Source of the DNA: Neobacillus muris
GTDB taxonomy: Bacteria > Bacillota > Bacilli > Bacillales > Cytobacillaceae
Assembly: GCF_943193175.1 (NCBI RefSeq)
Contig: NZ_CALPDF010000001.1
Coordinates: forward strand, 245,586-309,585
Direction: 5' to 3'
DNA length: 64,000 nt
Shown here: positions 8,838 to 17,321 of the stretch, one piece after another
Layout: every line of letters begins with the position of its first letter
How positions within the stretch are numbered: the stretch's first letter is position 1
Notes under the pieces: generated by a model
Told to the model about the DNA's origin: nothing
Database searches by the model: none
What the model saw: the letters and a program-made list of their open reading frames with translations, nothing else
Position numbers and translations under genes: made by a program

Positions 8838-9536
8838 ATGGAATTTAATCGAAAAGGAATTTCCGAGCAAGTGGCTGACAGTATCAAGAAAAAAATCCAG
8901 GCAGGGGAGTACAAGGCTGGCGAACGGATCCCTGGTGAGAGAGACATGGGAATGGAGCTTTCCGTGAGCAGAAATACGGTCAGGGAAGCCTATAAAATTC
9001 TGGAAGCTTACGGCTACTTGCAGGTGAAACATGGAACAGGCGTATTCGTTGCATCACCAGAACATCAAATCAAAAAAATGACGGAGGCATTCTTTGTTTC
9101 GTCAGAACAAATCAAGGACTTTTTCTCAGTCCGCAAAATCCTCGAGGAATGGACCGTGAAATGGGCTATTGAAAACGCAAGTGATGACCAGCTCTTGGAG
9201 TTGGAGCAAATTGTCCATGAAGCGAATGGCATCGTCAAAGGAACGGGCGAGGTGGATTATAAGCGTCTCGCAGAGTTAGACCACAAGTTCCATATGACCT
9301 TGGCCAACAGTTCCCACAATGTGGTCTTAATCGGGATTATGAATTATTTAATTGATTTATTATCCGAATCTCGGAATAAGTCGATCCAAATTCCGGGCCG
9401 GGCATTACAATCCGTTCAGGAGCATACGGAGATCCTCGAAGCCATCAAACAAAGGAACCCGGATTTGGCCCAAAAATGCATGAGGGACCATATCGAAAGT
9501 GTTGAGCGTTCCATCACGGCGAATGCTTTAATGTAA
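8838..9536 (+). CDS. FadR/FCD-type GntR transcriptional regulator
   Basis: 232 residues: an N-terminal GntR winged helix (residues about 5-70, RIPGERDMGMELSVSRNTVR and the wing KHGTGVFV) and a helical FCD ligand domain with the expected acidic and histidine metal-ligand positions (ELDHKFHMTLA near residue 153, and H in VQEHTEI and RDHIES near the C-terminus). GAGGAGG precedes the ATG. It sits between the TRAP operon and the dehydrogenase. The 23-bp palindrome recurs at its own promoter and at three neighbouring promoters, so I infer it is the local repressor, probably released by sulfolactate or a related acid. Confidence 0.88.
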   Translation: MEFNRKGISEQVADSIKKKIQAGEYKAGERIPGERDMGMELSVSRNTVREAYKILEAYGYLQVKHGTGVFVASPEHQIKKMTEAFFVSSEQIKDFFSVRKILEEWTVKWAIENASDDQLLELEQIVHEANGIVKGTGEVDYKRLAELDHKFHMTLANSSHNVVLIGIMNYLIDLLSESRNKSIQIPGRALQSVQEHTEILEAIKQRNPDLAQKCMRDHIESVERSITANALM

Positions 9537-9540
9537 AAGA

Positions 9541-9572
9541 AAGGCTGTTCTGTATCGTTGCAGAACAGCCTT
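9541..9572. terminator. Shared terminator between convergent gntR and comC-like genes
   Basis: AAGGCTGTTCTG and CAGAACAGCCTT form a perfect 12-bp stem with an 8-nt loop, lying in the 39 bp between two convergent stops. Confidence 0.7.
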
Positions 9573-9575
9573 TGT

Positions 9576-10643
9576 TTATATTTGCTGCAAAGAAATAGGT
9601 GCAGGAAACACGACATCATACTGGATCCCCAGATGGCGCAATTCCTCCTCCACACTGGGCGAAATTTCAATCCCCTGCAGCTGGCGCTGGTCCCGGTCCC
9701 GCTTCCTGCGTTCCCCTGGGTACCTGATTTCATTCGCTCCCGGGACCTTGGGAACCTCCTTCATCTCCGCGAGCAGGCCTTGAAGCGATTCAAAAAAGGC
9801 GGACAAGTGCATAAACTTTTCTATATCCAGCAGGATGAAGAAATGCCCGACATTGGCATTTTCTGTCTCGCCCTCATCATAAATATTTTTCACATGCGGA
9901 CCAAAAGCTGCACCCGAGAGGATGCCGGTCAAGATTTCTACCGCTAGAGCCAAAGCGGAACCTTTAGCCCCTCCTAACGGCAGGACAGATCCCTTTAAGG
10001 CAGCTTGTGCATCATTCGTTGGCAAACCATGTTCATCGATGGCCCATCCATCAGGAATCGAATTTCCCTGCTTGGCTGCCAGGATAATTTTCCCTCTGGC
10101 GGCAATGCTGGTGGACAAATCAATGATAATGGGCTGGTCGTCTCCCGTAGGGAACCCAAATGCGATCGGGTTCGTTCCGAAAAAGGCATTTTTACCGCCC
10201 CAAGGGGCAATTCCCGGTGGAGAATTGGTAAATCCAATACAAGCGAGGTTCTGTTCACATGCCAATTGGCAAAAATAAGAGGCGGTTCCAAAGTGGTTGC
10301 TGTTTTTAATAGCGATGGCCACGATCCCGCTTTGCTTCGCCATCTCGATTCCCTTTGAAATGGCATGATAACTAACTACATGCCCTAAGCCATTATCTCC
10401 ATCTACCAGCAAAACAGACGATGTTTTTTCTGTGAGTTGAATAGCCGGATTAACATTGATCCTTTGGTCATGAAATCGTTTGGCGTAGATGGAAAGCCGG
10501 CTGATTCCATGACTATCGGTCCCTTCCAAATTGGCTTTTACTAAAGAATCGGCCACAATAGATGAATTTCCATCATTCATGCCCAAATTCTGCAATACCT
10601 GTTCGCAAAATTGCTTTAAATCCGAATCGCGGTAAGTACCCAT
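9576..10643 (-). CDS. comC: LDH2/MDH2-family dehydrogenase, probable (R)-sulfolactate dehydrogenase (ComC-like)
   Basis: 355 residues of the malate/L-sulfolactate dehydrogenase family (not the Rossmann-type lactate dehydrogenases). Visible family motifs are DSHGISRL near residue 43, NSNHFGTASYF near residue 114 and NPIAFGFPT near residue 155. The start is the ATG at 10643 because GAGGAG lies 7 nt before it. Members include ComC, which oxidises (R)-sulfolactate to sulfopyruvate. Its position beside suyAB-like genes and a SlcC-like gene matches the dehydrogenase pair described in Chromohalobacter salexigens, where the two enzymes together act as a sulfolactate racemase. No operator palindrome precedes it; it may be read from the suyAB transcript. 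Another hydroxyacid substrate remains possible. Confidence 0.75.
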   Translation of the reverse strand: MGTYRDSDLKQFCEQVLQNLGMNDGNSSIVADSLVKANLEGTDSHGISRLSIYAKRFHDQRINVNPAIQLTEKTSSVLLVDGDNGLGHVVSYHAISKGIEMAKQSGIVAIAIKNSNHFGTASYFCQLACEQNLACIGFTNSPPGIAPWGGKNAFFGTNPIAFGFPTGDDQPIIIDLSTSIAARGKIILAAKQGNSIPDGWAIDEHGLPTNDAQAALKGSVLPLGGAKGSALALAVEILTGILSGAAFGPHVKNIYDEGETENANVGHFFILLDIEKFMHLSAFFESLQGLLAEMKEVPKVPGANEIRYPGERRKRDRDQRQLQGIEISPSVEEELRHLGIQYDVVFPAPISLQQI

Positions 10644-10703
10644 TAGCAGACTCCTCATTCATTATTTCCTTCTATTATATATACGCGTGATAAAAAGTGA
10701 ACT

Positions 10704-10879
10704 CCCTACGCAGCTAAATGTGTAGGGAGAGTGAAAGAGCCGGGCTCACTTCGTAAGTTTGGATCTGTTGCTTCGGGATGCTGAGGGCCTAGTCAACGAT
10801 CGTGCCTCTTATTCTCCTGCACCTCGGGTGTTGATAGACGCCTCAATGACCGTGCCCAACTAGAATCGGCACGGTCATT
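10704..10879. repeat. Two hairpins between the sulfo-lyase and comC-like genes
   Basis: CTCCCTAC and GTAGGGAG form an 8-bp stem at 10704-10731. AATGACCGTGCC (10845-10856) and GGCACGGTCATT (10868-10879) form a perfect 12-bp stem with an 11-nt loop. Neither is followed by a T tract on either strand, so they may attenuate or protect a transcript running from suyB into comC rather than end it. Confidence 0.5.
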
Positions 10880-10897
10880 TGGATGGTATATTATGGA

Positions 10898-12064
10898 TTA
10901 AGCACTGCGATACAATTTTGTCATGACAAATTCACGGTGTCCCAGTGCTTCAGCACTCGTCAAACGGCCATTTACCGTACGGCAAATCACTTCCATCAAT
11001 TTGTCCCCTGCCTCCTCCAACGTAATCTGGCGGGACAGCAGCCCCTGTACGTCCACATCAATGTGCTCACTCATCGTGCCTGCGGTAATCGGGTTGGCCG
11101 TAATCTTAATAACCGGCTCAATCGGATTGCCGATGATATTCCCCTGCCCTGTTGGGAACAAGTGAAGCACAGCACCTGCGGCAGCCATTAACGTGATGCA
11201 TTCCGCGGCAGCAGACGAAGTGTCCATGAAATACAGCCCTGGTCCGTTCTCCGGTTTTTCAGCAGGGTCAAGCACCCCAATGATTTCCTTCGATCCTGTT
11301 TTCGCAATATTTCCCAATGCCTTCTCTTCAATTGTGGACAGACCGCCAGCGATATTTCCTTGAGTTGGCTGCGAGCCTAATAAATCCACACCCTTGGAGG
11401 CAATCTCCCCCACATAATCCTCATAGATTGTCATAAATTTCTCCTCTAGCTCAGGAGTCGCCATCCGTTCGCGGATGATATGCTCACCCCCGGTTAATTC
11501 AGAGGTTTCTCCAAAGAACACAGTCGCTCCAGCATCCACCAAACGATCAACCGCTTGAGACACAGTCGGGCAAGAACCCAATCCAGTGGTCGTGTCGGAC
11601 TCGCCGCACTTAATGCTGACCGTTAAGTCTTTTAACTCAATCGGCACCCTTTGCAGCTCGGTGGCCCACTGAACATACTCTTTTGCCTTCCAGCAGGCAG
11701 CACGGATTGTCTCTAAATCTCCATTTCTTTCGATAGAGAAATAGGATACAGGTTTACCAGTCTCCGCAATCCCATCGGCAATTTTCTTCGCCCAGTTTTC
11801 CTCAATCCCAATGACAATGACAGCGGCCACGTTAGGATTAGAGCCGGTTCCAATCATCGTTCTAAAATGCAAATCTAAATCCGGGCCATACTGAAGTCTC
11901 CCGTAAGCATGAGGCAGGGCCAATGTTCCCTGGATTTGCTTTGCAACAGCTTCACAAGCCGCGTTAGATATATCATCCACCGGTAAAATAATCACATGAT
12001 TCCGAATTCCAACCTTGCCATTTTCTCTGCGATAACCAAAAAGCTGTTGTCCCATTTCTACCAC
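10898..12064 (-). CDS. suyB: UxaA/SuyB-family large subunit, probable (R)-sulfolactate sulfo-lyase beta subunit
   Basis: 388 residues, homologous to the large domain of altronate and galactarate dehydratases. Family marks are [15 protein letters not shown] at the N-terminus, a cysteine-bearing [16 protein letters not shown] near residue 152, and ELTGGEH near residue 195, which carry iron ligands in relatives. It overlaps the small-subunit gene by 7 bp. A free-standing SAF-type small subunit is seen both in SuyAB and in some sugar-acid dehydratases. The surrounding TRAP transporter and two sulfolactate-type dehydrogenases favour SuyB, which splits (R)-sulfolactate into pyruvate and sulfite. 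The alternative is an altronate-like dehydratase. Confidence 0.78.
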   Translation of the reverse strand: MVEMGQQLFGYRRENGKVGIRNHVIILPVDDISNAACEAVAKQIQGTLALPHAYGRLQYGPDLDLHFRTMIGTGSNPNVAAVIVIGIEENWAKKIADGIAETGKPVSYFSIERNGDLETIRAACWKAKEYVQWATELQRVPIELKDLTVSIKCGESDTTTGLGSCPTVSQAVDRLVDAGATVFFGETSELTGGEHIIRERMATPELEEKFMTIYEDYVGEIASKGVDLLGSQPTQGNIAGGLSTIEEKALGNIAKTGSKEIIGVLDPAEKPENGPGLYFMDTSSAAAECITLMAAAGAVLHLFPTGQGNIIGNPIEPVIKITANPITAGTMSEHIDVDVQGLLSRQITLEEAGDKLMEVICRTVNGRLTSAEALGHREFVMTKLYRSA

Positions 12065-12402
12065 CTCGCCGTTTTAATATTGTGGGTATGAACGTAATCG
12101 CCCACTTCCCACTTTTCTGTTGTGATGCCAATTTGGACACCATATTTTAATACTGGTTCCCCGGCTTCCAGATTCACCAATGAAATCTTGTGGCCTAATG
12201 GAATATCCGCTTTAGCGGTTACGGTCACATCGGAATTATCGTCCATATAAATGCCGACGACTTGCTCCCCCTTTTGGATGTTGCTCGTTGCTACCCCGAC
12301 ATGATCGCCCCGATGATGGATCAAAAACTTGTGGGTGCTTACCTTTCCGGCTGCTTCTGACTGATTTTCCGTCAAAGTGGTTCCTTGACTATTCGTGCTC
12401 AT
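12058..12402 (-). CDS. suyA: SAF-domain small subunit, probable (R)-sulfolactate sulfo-lyase alpha subunit
   Basis: 114 residues. After a polar N-terminal extension of about 22 residues comes a compact SAF domain ([16 protein letters not shown], then IPLGHKISL, ending in [11 protein letters not shown]). The DHVGVAT and HTHN motifs are those of SuyA and of the N-terminal part of UxaA. AGAGGAGG lies 7-8 nt before the ATG. It is the first gene of the suyAB transcript, and the promoter just upstream carries the 23-bp operator. Product: with SuyB, pyruvate plus sulfite from sulfolactate (inferred). Confidence 0.77.
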   Translation of the reverse strand: MSTNSQGTTLTENQSEAAGKVSTHKFLIHHRGDHVGVATSNIQKGEQVVGIYMDDNSDVTVTAKADIPLGHKISLVNLEAGEPVLKYGVQIGITTEKWEVGDYVHTHNIKTARW

Positions 12403-12421
12403 TTGTAAAGCCTCCTCTTTT

Positions 12422-12485
12422 ATTGGCTGAGTGACCCAACCAATTTCTATACACTTATTAAACCACCTAATTTTTGGATAGTCAA
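12422..12485 (-). promoter_or_regulatory. Promoter and palindromic operator of suyAB
   Basis: Read leftward: -35 TTGACT (12485-12480), a 17-bp spacer, -10 TTTAAT (12462-12457), then the best copy of the palindrome (12444-12422). Its arms are ATTGG and CCAAT, and 18 of its 22 non-central positions pair. It ends 19 bp before the suyA start codon, so it lies within the transcribed leader. Confidence 0.75.
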
Positions 12486-12516
12486 CAATAATATTTAAAT
12501 TTTCTAAAAATTAAGG

Positions 12517-13467
12517 TTAAATAGCGCATAAGGACCGTTCGCCGTTTAACACTTTTACGACCTCTTTTGCTACTAATAACGAAGTTCTGATCTGGGATTC
12601 ATCGGTGAGTCCTGCAATATGGGGTGTGATCATGGCAGTTTCGCAGGATAAAAGTTTATTAGAATGTGAGATAGGTTCCGTTTCAAGGACATCTAAAAAC
12701 GCGCCGGCAATCGTCTGCTGTTTTAATGCTGCAGCCAATGCGGTTTCATTGATAATGCCCCCTCTTGAGGTATTAATAATATAAGCGGCAGGTTTCATCT
12801 TGTTGAGTTCTGTTTCAGAGATTAAGTAATGTGTTGCTGGGGTTAATGGCACATGAATCGAGACGAAATCCGATTCTGCCAGCAAATCTTCCAGCGTTTC
12901 CCTTAGCACGACGCCTGTTTCCGAAATAATAAAGTCATTCTCGGTGATGAATGGGTCATACCCCATCACTTTCATGCCAAAGGCGCTGGCCCGTTTGGCG
13001 ACCCGATGCGAGATTTCCCCTAAACCAATAAGGCCTAATGTTTTGCCCGCAATCTCTCCGCCGGTAAATTTTTTGCGATTCCAGTTCCCTGCTCTAATAT
13101 CATCATCCGCAAGATGAAGCGGCCGGTGAGCGGTTAACATGGCAGCCATCACATATTCTGCAACGGAAGTCGCATTGGCATGACGGCCATATACAACCTG
13201 GATGCCCCTTTTTTTGGCTGCGGCGGTATCGATGTTATCCATACCTACACCCAAGCGCCCAACTACCTTTAGGCGGCTTCCGGCATTTAGCAATTCTTGG
13301 TCCACCTTTGTTTGGTTTCGAACAATAAGCGCGTCGTACTGTTTGACCATTTCCAGCAGCTTTCCGCGGTTTTCCCAAAGCCGCTCATCGTAATACACTT
13401 CAAAGCCATGTTTGGCCAGCTCCTCGATTCCTTCATTCCAAATCAATTCAGTGATCAAAGCTCTCAT
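12517..13467 (-). CDS. slcC: D-isomer-specific 2-hydroxyacid dehydrogenase, probable (S)-sulfolactate dehydrogenase (SlcC-like)
   Basis: 316 residues of the phosphoglycerate dehydrogenase family. The NAD motif is GLIGLGEISHRVAKRA (G-x-G-x2-S near residue 148), followed by the signatures VPLTPATHYLI and INTSRGGIINE; catalytic Arg, Glu and His are in the expected places (NTSRGG, DVLETEP, ITPHIAG). The start is the ATG at 13467, preceded by GGAGGGG. SlcC of Chromohalobacter belongs to this family and oxidises (S)-sulfolactate to sulfopyruvate. The operator upstream and the neighbouring suyAB and comC genes support this role, but plain phosphoglycerate or hydroxypyruvate activity cannot be excluded. 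Confidence 0.78.
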   Translation of the reverse strand: MRALITELIWNEGIEELAKHGFEVYYDERLWENRGKLLEMVKQYDALIVRNQTKVDQELLNAGSRLKVVGRLGVGMDNIDTAAAKKRGIQVVYGRHANATSVAEYVMAAMLTAHRPLHLADDDIRAGNWNRKKFTGGEIAGKTLGLIGLGEISHRVAKRASAFGMKVMGYDPFITENDFIISETGVVLRETLEDLLAESDFVSIHVPLTPATHYLISETELNKMKPAAYIINTSRGGIINETALAAALKQQTIAGAFLDVLETEPISHSNKLLSCETAMITPHIAGLTDESQIRTSLLVAKEVVKVLNGERSLCAI

Positions 13468-13537
13468 AGTATCTCCCCTCCCTGTAATTAAAAAAATCAC
13501 CCATCTATTAGTTCTCCATGGGACCTCCAAATTCCTT

Positions 13538-13597
13538 TTTGGCTCAGTGACCCAACCAATTTACCCTTATTAAATCACCCTTTTCCTGTTTGGTCAA
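13538..13597 (-). promoter_or_regulatory. Promoter and palindromic operator of the slcC-like gene
   Basis: Read leftward: -35 TTGACC (13597-13592), a 17-bp spacer, -10 TTTAAT (13574-13569), then the 23-bp palindrome (13560-13538). Fourteen consecutive bases at its left arm are identical to those of the suyAB site, although the surrounding sequence differs. Confidence 0.75.
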
Positions 13598-13662
13598 TAG
13601 ATTTTGAACCAAAATGCCAGAAGCACTAGGCGGCAAAACCAGGACACCCTAACGGTAAAAAT

Positions 13663-14547
13663 TCACTCCTCTAAGTATTCCTTTAAAGTTTCAATAAACG
13701 TACTCAGGGCTTTCGTCTGATAGGGCGAATGGGTTAGGATGGAAAAATTCCGCTTAAATGGCGATCCACTGACGTCTACCATTCCTATGTACCCATGGCG
13801 AAGTTCCTTTTTGATGGCCCAGTGGGATAACAGACTGATGCCAAGACCGGCCTCCACCGATTCCTTGATGACCTGGGTGCTTCCGAACTCCATAATCTTT
13901 TTCGGGGTAAATTTCATCTGTTCAAATAGATAATCGGCTGCCTCCCTCGTTCCGGAACCTTTTTCTCGCAATATCCATGTTTCATGCCCTAAATCCCGAA
14001 AATTTACTTCTTCGGCTTTTTTCAGCAAAGGATGGCTCGAGGAGGCAACAACAGCCATTTTATCCTCGGCAACCACCTCAACACCGGGGATCTTCTGGGG
14101 GATGCCTCCTTCTACGATGCCAATATCAAGCTGATAGGACTGGACGAGTTCGATGATTTCTTTCGTATTATGAATTACCACTGTTGGAGTAATCAATGGG
14201 TACTGCGCCTGCAGCCGGGCAATGATATGCGGCAGAATATACTCGCCAAACGTGTAACTGGCGCCAATCGCAATCGGACCGCTCGTATTGTTCGTCAGGT
14301 CATCGACTAAATATTGCATATTCGCATAGAGCGCCAGAATCTCCTTGGCATGGTGATACACAATTTCTCCCGTCTTGTTCATGCGGACAAACTTATTGCT
14401 TCTTTCCAGCAGCCGGGCTCCGGCCGTTTCCTCGAGGACCTTTATATACTGGCTGACTGCCGGCTGCGTCATATGAAGCTCTTCTGCCGCCTTCGAGAAA
14501 TTTCCTTTTTCAACCACCTTTACAAATACCTTTAAATATTGATCCAT
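13663..14547 (-). CDS. LysR family regulator (YeiE/CysL-like)
   Basis: 294 residues: an N-terminal LysR helix-turn-helix (residues about 2-60, NFSKAAEELHMTQPAVSQYI) and a periplasmic-binding-like effector domain. ATG with AAGGGGG upstream. It is transcribed divergently from the YeiH-type transporter 123 bp away, the arrangement of yeiE-yeiH in enterobacteria, where YeiE responds to sulfite. It also resembles CysL of Bacillus, a regulator of sulfite reductase. I infer that it senses sulfite made by SuyAB and controls the exporter. Confidence 0.85.
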   Translation of the reverse strand: MDQYLKVFVKVVEKGNFSKAAEELHMTQPAVSQYIKVLEETAGARLLERSNKFVRMNKTGEIVYHHAKEILALYANMQYLVDDLTNNTSGPIAIGASYTFGEYILPHIIARLQAQYPLITPTVVIHNTKEIIELVQSYQLDIGIVEGGIPQKIPGVEVVAEDKMAVVASSSHPLLKKAEEVNFRDLGHETWILREKGSGTREAADYLFEQMKFTPKKIMEFGSTQVIKESVEAGLGISLLSHWAIKKELRHGYIGMVDVSGSPFKRNFSILTHSPYQTKALSTFIETLKEYLEE

Positions 14548-14670
14548 ACGATCCCCCTTTTCTGTTTATGTATACGAAATTACTTATCATAACCATTATA
14601 TATTATTATTTTTCTTATTCAAAAAACTGCTGTAGACTTAAAACCACTAAATTAGTTGTGGGGTGATAGG

Positions 14671-15732
14671 ATGAGTGGTGAAATGGCAAGGGTCTTGCCA
14701 CCAAATGAAACGACTGGCCAGCAGCAAAAAAAGCCAAAGCCGAAAACCTCTGCCGGCCTTTGGCTCGGAGGAATTGGCTTTACCTTCCTGATTGCAGCGG
14801 CTGGGTTTGCCCTTGCGCTGGTGCCGGGCTTTAATCGGGTGGGACCGCTGGCGTGCGCGATTATCCTGGCCATTATTTATCGGCAATTGTTTGGATATCC
14901 CGAAAAAATTCGGGCAGGAATTCAGTTTTCCGCCAGATATTTCTTACGGTTTGCGATTATTTTGTATGGTTTAAAGTTAAATATGGATGTGATATTTAGC
15001 CAGGGCCTGGGGCTGGTTGTCCGTGATGCCGGCGTGATTGCCTTTGCCATCCTGGTGACGGTATGGCTGGGCAAGCGGCTGAAAGCAGATGCCTCTTTGG
15101 TGCTGCTTCTCGGAATTGGCACAGGTGTATGCGGAGCAGCAGCGATTGCCGCGGCAGCACCCATTATCAAAGCAAAGGAAGAGGATACGGCGATTGGAGT
15201 TGGCATTATTGCACTGGTGGGGACGATTTTTTCCATTACCTATACGATTATTCGCCCGCTTCTTCCCATGTCTGCGGTTGACTACGGGGTATGGAGCGGC
15301 AGCAGTCTCCACGAGATTGCTCATGTCGCATTAGCGGGTGCCCCTGCGGGTCCGGATGGGCTGGCGATGGCCCTTTTGGCAAAGCTTGGCCGAGTACTGC
15401 TGCTCGTTCCTCTATGCTTGATCCTTATGTATTGGATGAAGCGAAAGAATGCCGGAACGCAAGAAACGGCTAAGATTGAGTTTCCTTGGTTTTTGGCCGG
15501 CTTTATAATAATGAGTTTAGCGGGAAGCTATGTTTTAGGCACGTGGATACCGGTTTCCACCGCCTTCCAGGATGGGATCTCCAGCGGAACTACCTTTATC
15601 CTTTCTTCCGCCATGGTAGGTCTTGGTCTTAACGTAAGCCTCAAAGAACTGCGCACCAAAGCACTTAGACCACTTCTAGCGATGTTCATTACTTCTATCC
15701 TTCTCTCCATTCTGACATTCCTTATCATATAA
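14671..15732 (+). CDS. yeiH: YeiH family (UPF0324) putative sulfate/sulfite exporter
   Basis: 353 residues with about ten membrane helices after a basic, polar N-terminus. Family-typical stretches include RYFLRFAIILYGLKLN near residue 90, TGVCGAAAIAAAAPII near residue 152, and SLHEIAHVALAG near residue 213. The ATG at 14671 is preferred over an upstream in-frame TTG because GGGGTGAT lies just before it. Divergent from the LysR gene. Members are annotated as sulfate exporters from sequence alone. Next to a desulfonation pathway, removal of sulfite or sulfate is the likely role. Confidence 0.85.
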   Translation: MSGEMARVLPPNETTGQQQKKPKPKTSAGLWLGGIGFTFLIAAAGFALALVPGFNRVGPLACAIILAIIYRQLFGYPEKIRAGIQFSARYFLRFAIILYGLKLNMDVIFSQGLGLVVRDAGVIAFAILVTVWLGKRLKADASLVLLLGIGTGVCGAAAIAAAAPIIKAKEEDTAIGVGIIALVGTIFSITYTIIRPLLPMSAVDYGVWSGSSLHEIAHVALAGAPAGPDGLAMALLAKLGRVLLLVPLCLILMYWMKRKNAGTQETAKIEFPWFLAGFIIMSLAGSYVLGTWIPVSTAFQDGISSGTTFILSSAMVGLGLNVSLKELRTKALRPLLAMFITSILLSILTFLII

Positions 15733-15752
15733 AACAGGCGGAAAGCCCATTC

Positions 15753-15786
15753 AAGGACACGATTCTCTTAAATCGTGTCCTTTTTT
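15753..15786 (+). terminator. Rho-independent terminator after yeiH
   Basis: AAGGACACGATT and AATCGTGTCCTT form a perfect 12-bp stem with a 6-nt loop, followed by a run of T residues on the + strand. Confidence 0.9.
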
Positions 15787-15795
15787 CCAGGTCAC

Positions 15796-16659
15796 TTACT
15801 TTTGCCGCCATGCCTGCTGGGCAAGGATTAACGCCCCAATAATCCCCGCATCATCGCCTAACCCGGGACGAGCTATATAGCTGTCCAACTCAGGCAAACT
15901 CACATAATCATGGATCAACTCTTTCAAGTTTTGATAGATAGATGGCAATACTTGTTCCTGGTGCATGACGCCTCCGCCAAGAATGATTTTCTTTGGAGAG
16001 AGGATGAAACTATACTGCATGAGAGCTTGGGCAAGATAATACCCTTCCAGTTCCCAAACCTCCTTCTTTCCAGCCAGTTCACTTGCTTTAGCCCCCCACC
16101 GCTCCTCTATCGCTGGACCAGCGGCAAGGCCTTCCAAACAATCAGAATGGTACGGACAGTTTCCCTGATAAGCATCCTCCGGGTGGCGCCGGACGAGAAT
16201 ATGGCCCATTTCTGGATGGGATAAACCTTGCAGGAGGCTTCCATGAACAATTGCACCTGCCCCGATGCCGGTCCCAACCGTCATATATAGGCAGCTATCC
16301 AATCCTTTTGCGGCCCCATGAGTCACCTCACCGAGTGCGGCCGCATTGACGTCGGTTGTGAAACCGATTGGAACCTGAAGAGCCTTCTCCATGGTCTGAA
16401 CAAAGGGAAAATCTCTCCATGCTGTTTTTGGCGTTGAAGTGATATACCCGTAGTTGCGGCTATTCTTGTTCACATCGATGGGCCCAAATGAACCGATACC
16501 GATCGCCTTTACCGGATATTTTTTTAAAAAATCAATTACTTGCGGCATGGTTTCCTCAGGGACAGTGGTGGGAATCTGGATCCGCTCCACTACTCTCCCG
16601 TCTTCATCCCCGGCTGCACAAACAAACTTTGTTCCTCCCGCCTCAATCGCACCAAACAT
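15796..16659 (-). CDS. ROK family sugar kinase (fructokinase type)
   Basis: 287 residues. The phosphate-binding motif GAIEAGGTKF is at the very N-terminus, GSFGPIDV and TDVNAAALGE follow, and the ROK zinc site is GHILVRRHPED...GNCPYHSDCLEG (residues about 150-180; one His and three Cys or His). The start is the ATG at 16659, 7-8 nt after GGAGG. ATP-dependent phosphorylation of fructose or mannose is typical for this branch (compare YdhR/GmuE of Bacillus). No sugar transporter is directly adjacent; the mannosylglycerate genes lie 4 kb away and could supply a hexose. Confidence 0.85.
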   Translation of the reverse strand: MFGAIEAGGTKFVCAAGDEDGRVVERIQIPTTVPEETMPQVIDFLKKYPVKAIGIGSFGPIDVNKNSRNYGYITSTPKTAWRDFPFVQTMEKALQVPIGFTTDVNAAALGEVTHGAAKGLDSCLYMTVGTGIGAGAIVHGSLLQGLSHPEMGHILVRRHPEDAYQGNCPYHSDCLEGLAAGPAIEERWGAKASELAGKKEVWELEGYYLAQALMQYSFILSPKKIILGGGVMHQEQVLPSIYQNLKELIHDYVSLPELDSYIARPGLGDDAGIIGALILAQQAWRQK

Positions 16660-16745
16660 GGCAACATCCTCCAAACATGTGATAGTTCTATCATAAAGAA
16701 TGTTTCCCTTTGTGCCAAGATGTTCCATGTGCATAGGAAAGGTTT

Positions 16746-17321
16746 CTACTGGATAGAGACTGATTGGATGATTTGCATGATGGCTGCTTGATCGACTGCT
16801 TCGGCGTCAACATGCAAATCATAAACTTCCTTTTTTGGCTCTACAAAAATGAAGATATGGGTTTCCTGATGGGAGGTTGACTGGATGGCATCACTGGTTG
16901 TTGAGACCATATAGGCATCAAACGGCAGCTGCTCAAGCTTTTGTTTCTCCATTGCGATCGATTGATTGGGCAATATGGCCTCTACTGTATCAGCATAGGC
17001 CATCCCCTCAATGACTCCTAATGATTTCCCCTGAATCGAAAAGGCAGCAGAATCCAGTCCTTTTTGAACCGTCCATTGGCTGTTTACGTTTAGTTTCAAG
17101 TGGTCTAACTGGACCTCTTGAACACTTGCATCCGTTTTGACTGCGGGATTTTCCTGAGTCAATTTCGTTTCTTTGACATTGGTTTCTCCTTGTCGACTCG
17201 GTTCCAACTTTTTCGAGGATATCGAAGCGCAGCCGGCCAAGACAGTCATGGCCAATAAAACCGAACAAATAATGATTCCTGACTTCATCTGTGTATTCCA
17301 TCTCTTTCTGTGATTATTCAT
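16746..17321 (-). CDS. Hypothetical lipoprotein in an ECF sigma operon
   Basis: 191 residues. After a short basic start comes a signal peptide with the lipobox LAGC (Cys near residue 31), then a polar linker and a compact domain with alternating strands (residues about 65-185). I do not recognise the domain. It overlaps the end of the anti-sigma-like gene by 8 bp, so it is translationally coupled to it. Position in the operon suggests a cell-surface partner or output of the sigma system. Confidence 0.72.
   Translation of the reverse strand: MNNHRKRWNTQMKSGIIICSVLLAMTVLAGCASISSKKLEPSRQGETNVKETKLTQENPAVKTDASVQEVQLDHLKLNVNSQWTVQKGLDSAAFSIQGKSLGVIEGMAYADTVEAILPNQSIAMEKQKLEQLPFDAYMVSTTSDAIQSTSHQETHIFIFVEPKKEVYDLHVDAEAVDQAAIMQIIQSVSIQ

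Noticed and set aside
9576..10643. Considered a Rossmann-type lactate or malate dehydrogenase
   Set aside because: It lacks a GxGxxG nucleotide motif at the N-terminus and has the SHGISRL and NPIAFGFPT marks of the unrelated LDH2/MDH2 family.
14548..14670. Searched the LysR-yeiH gap for the 23-bp island palindrome
   Set aside because: No copy was found, so yeiH is probably not under the GntR regulator but under the LysR protein.
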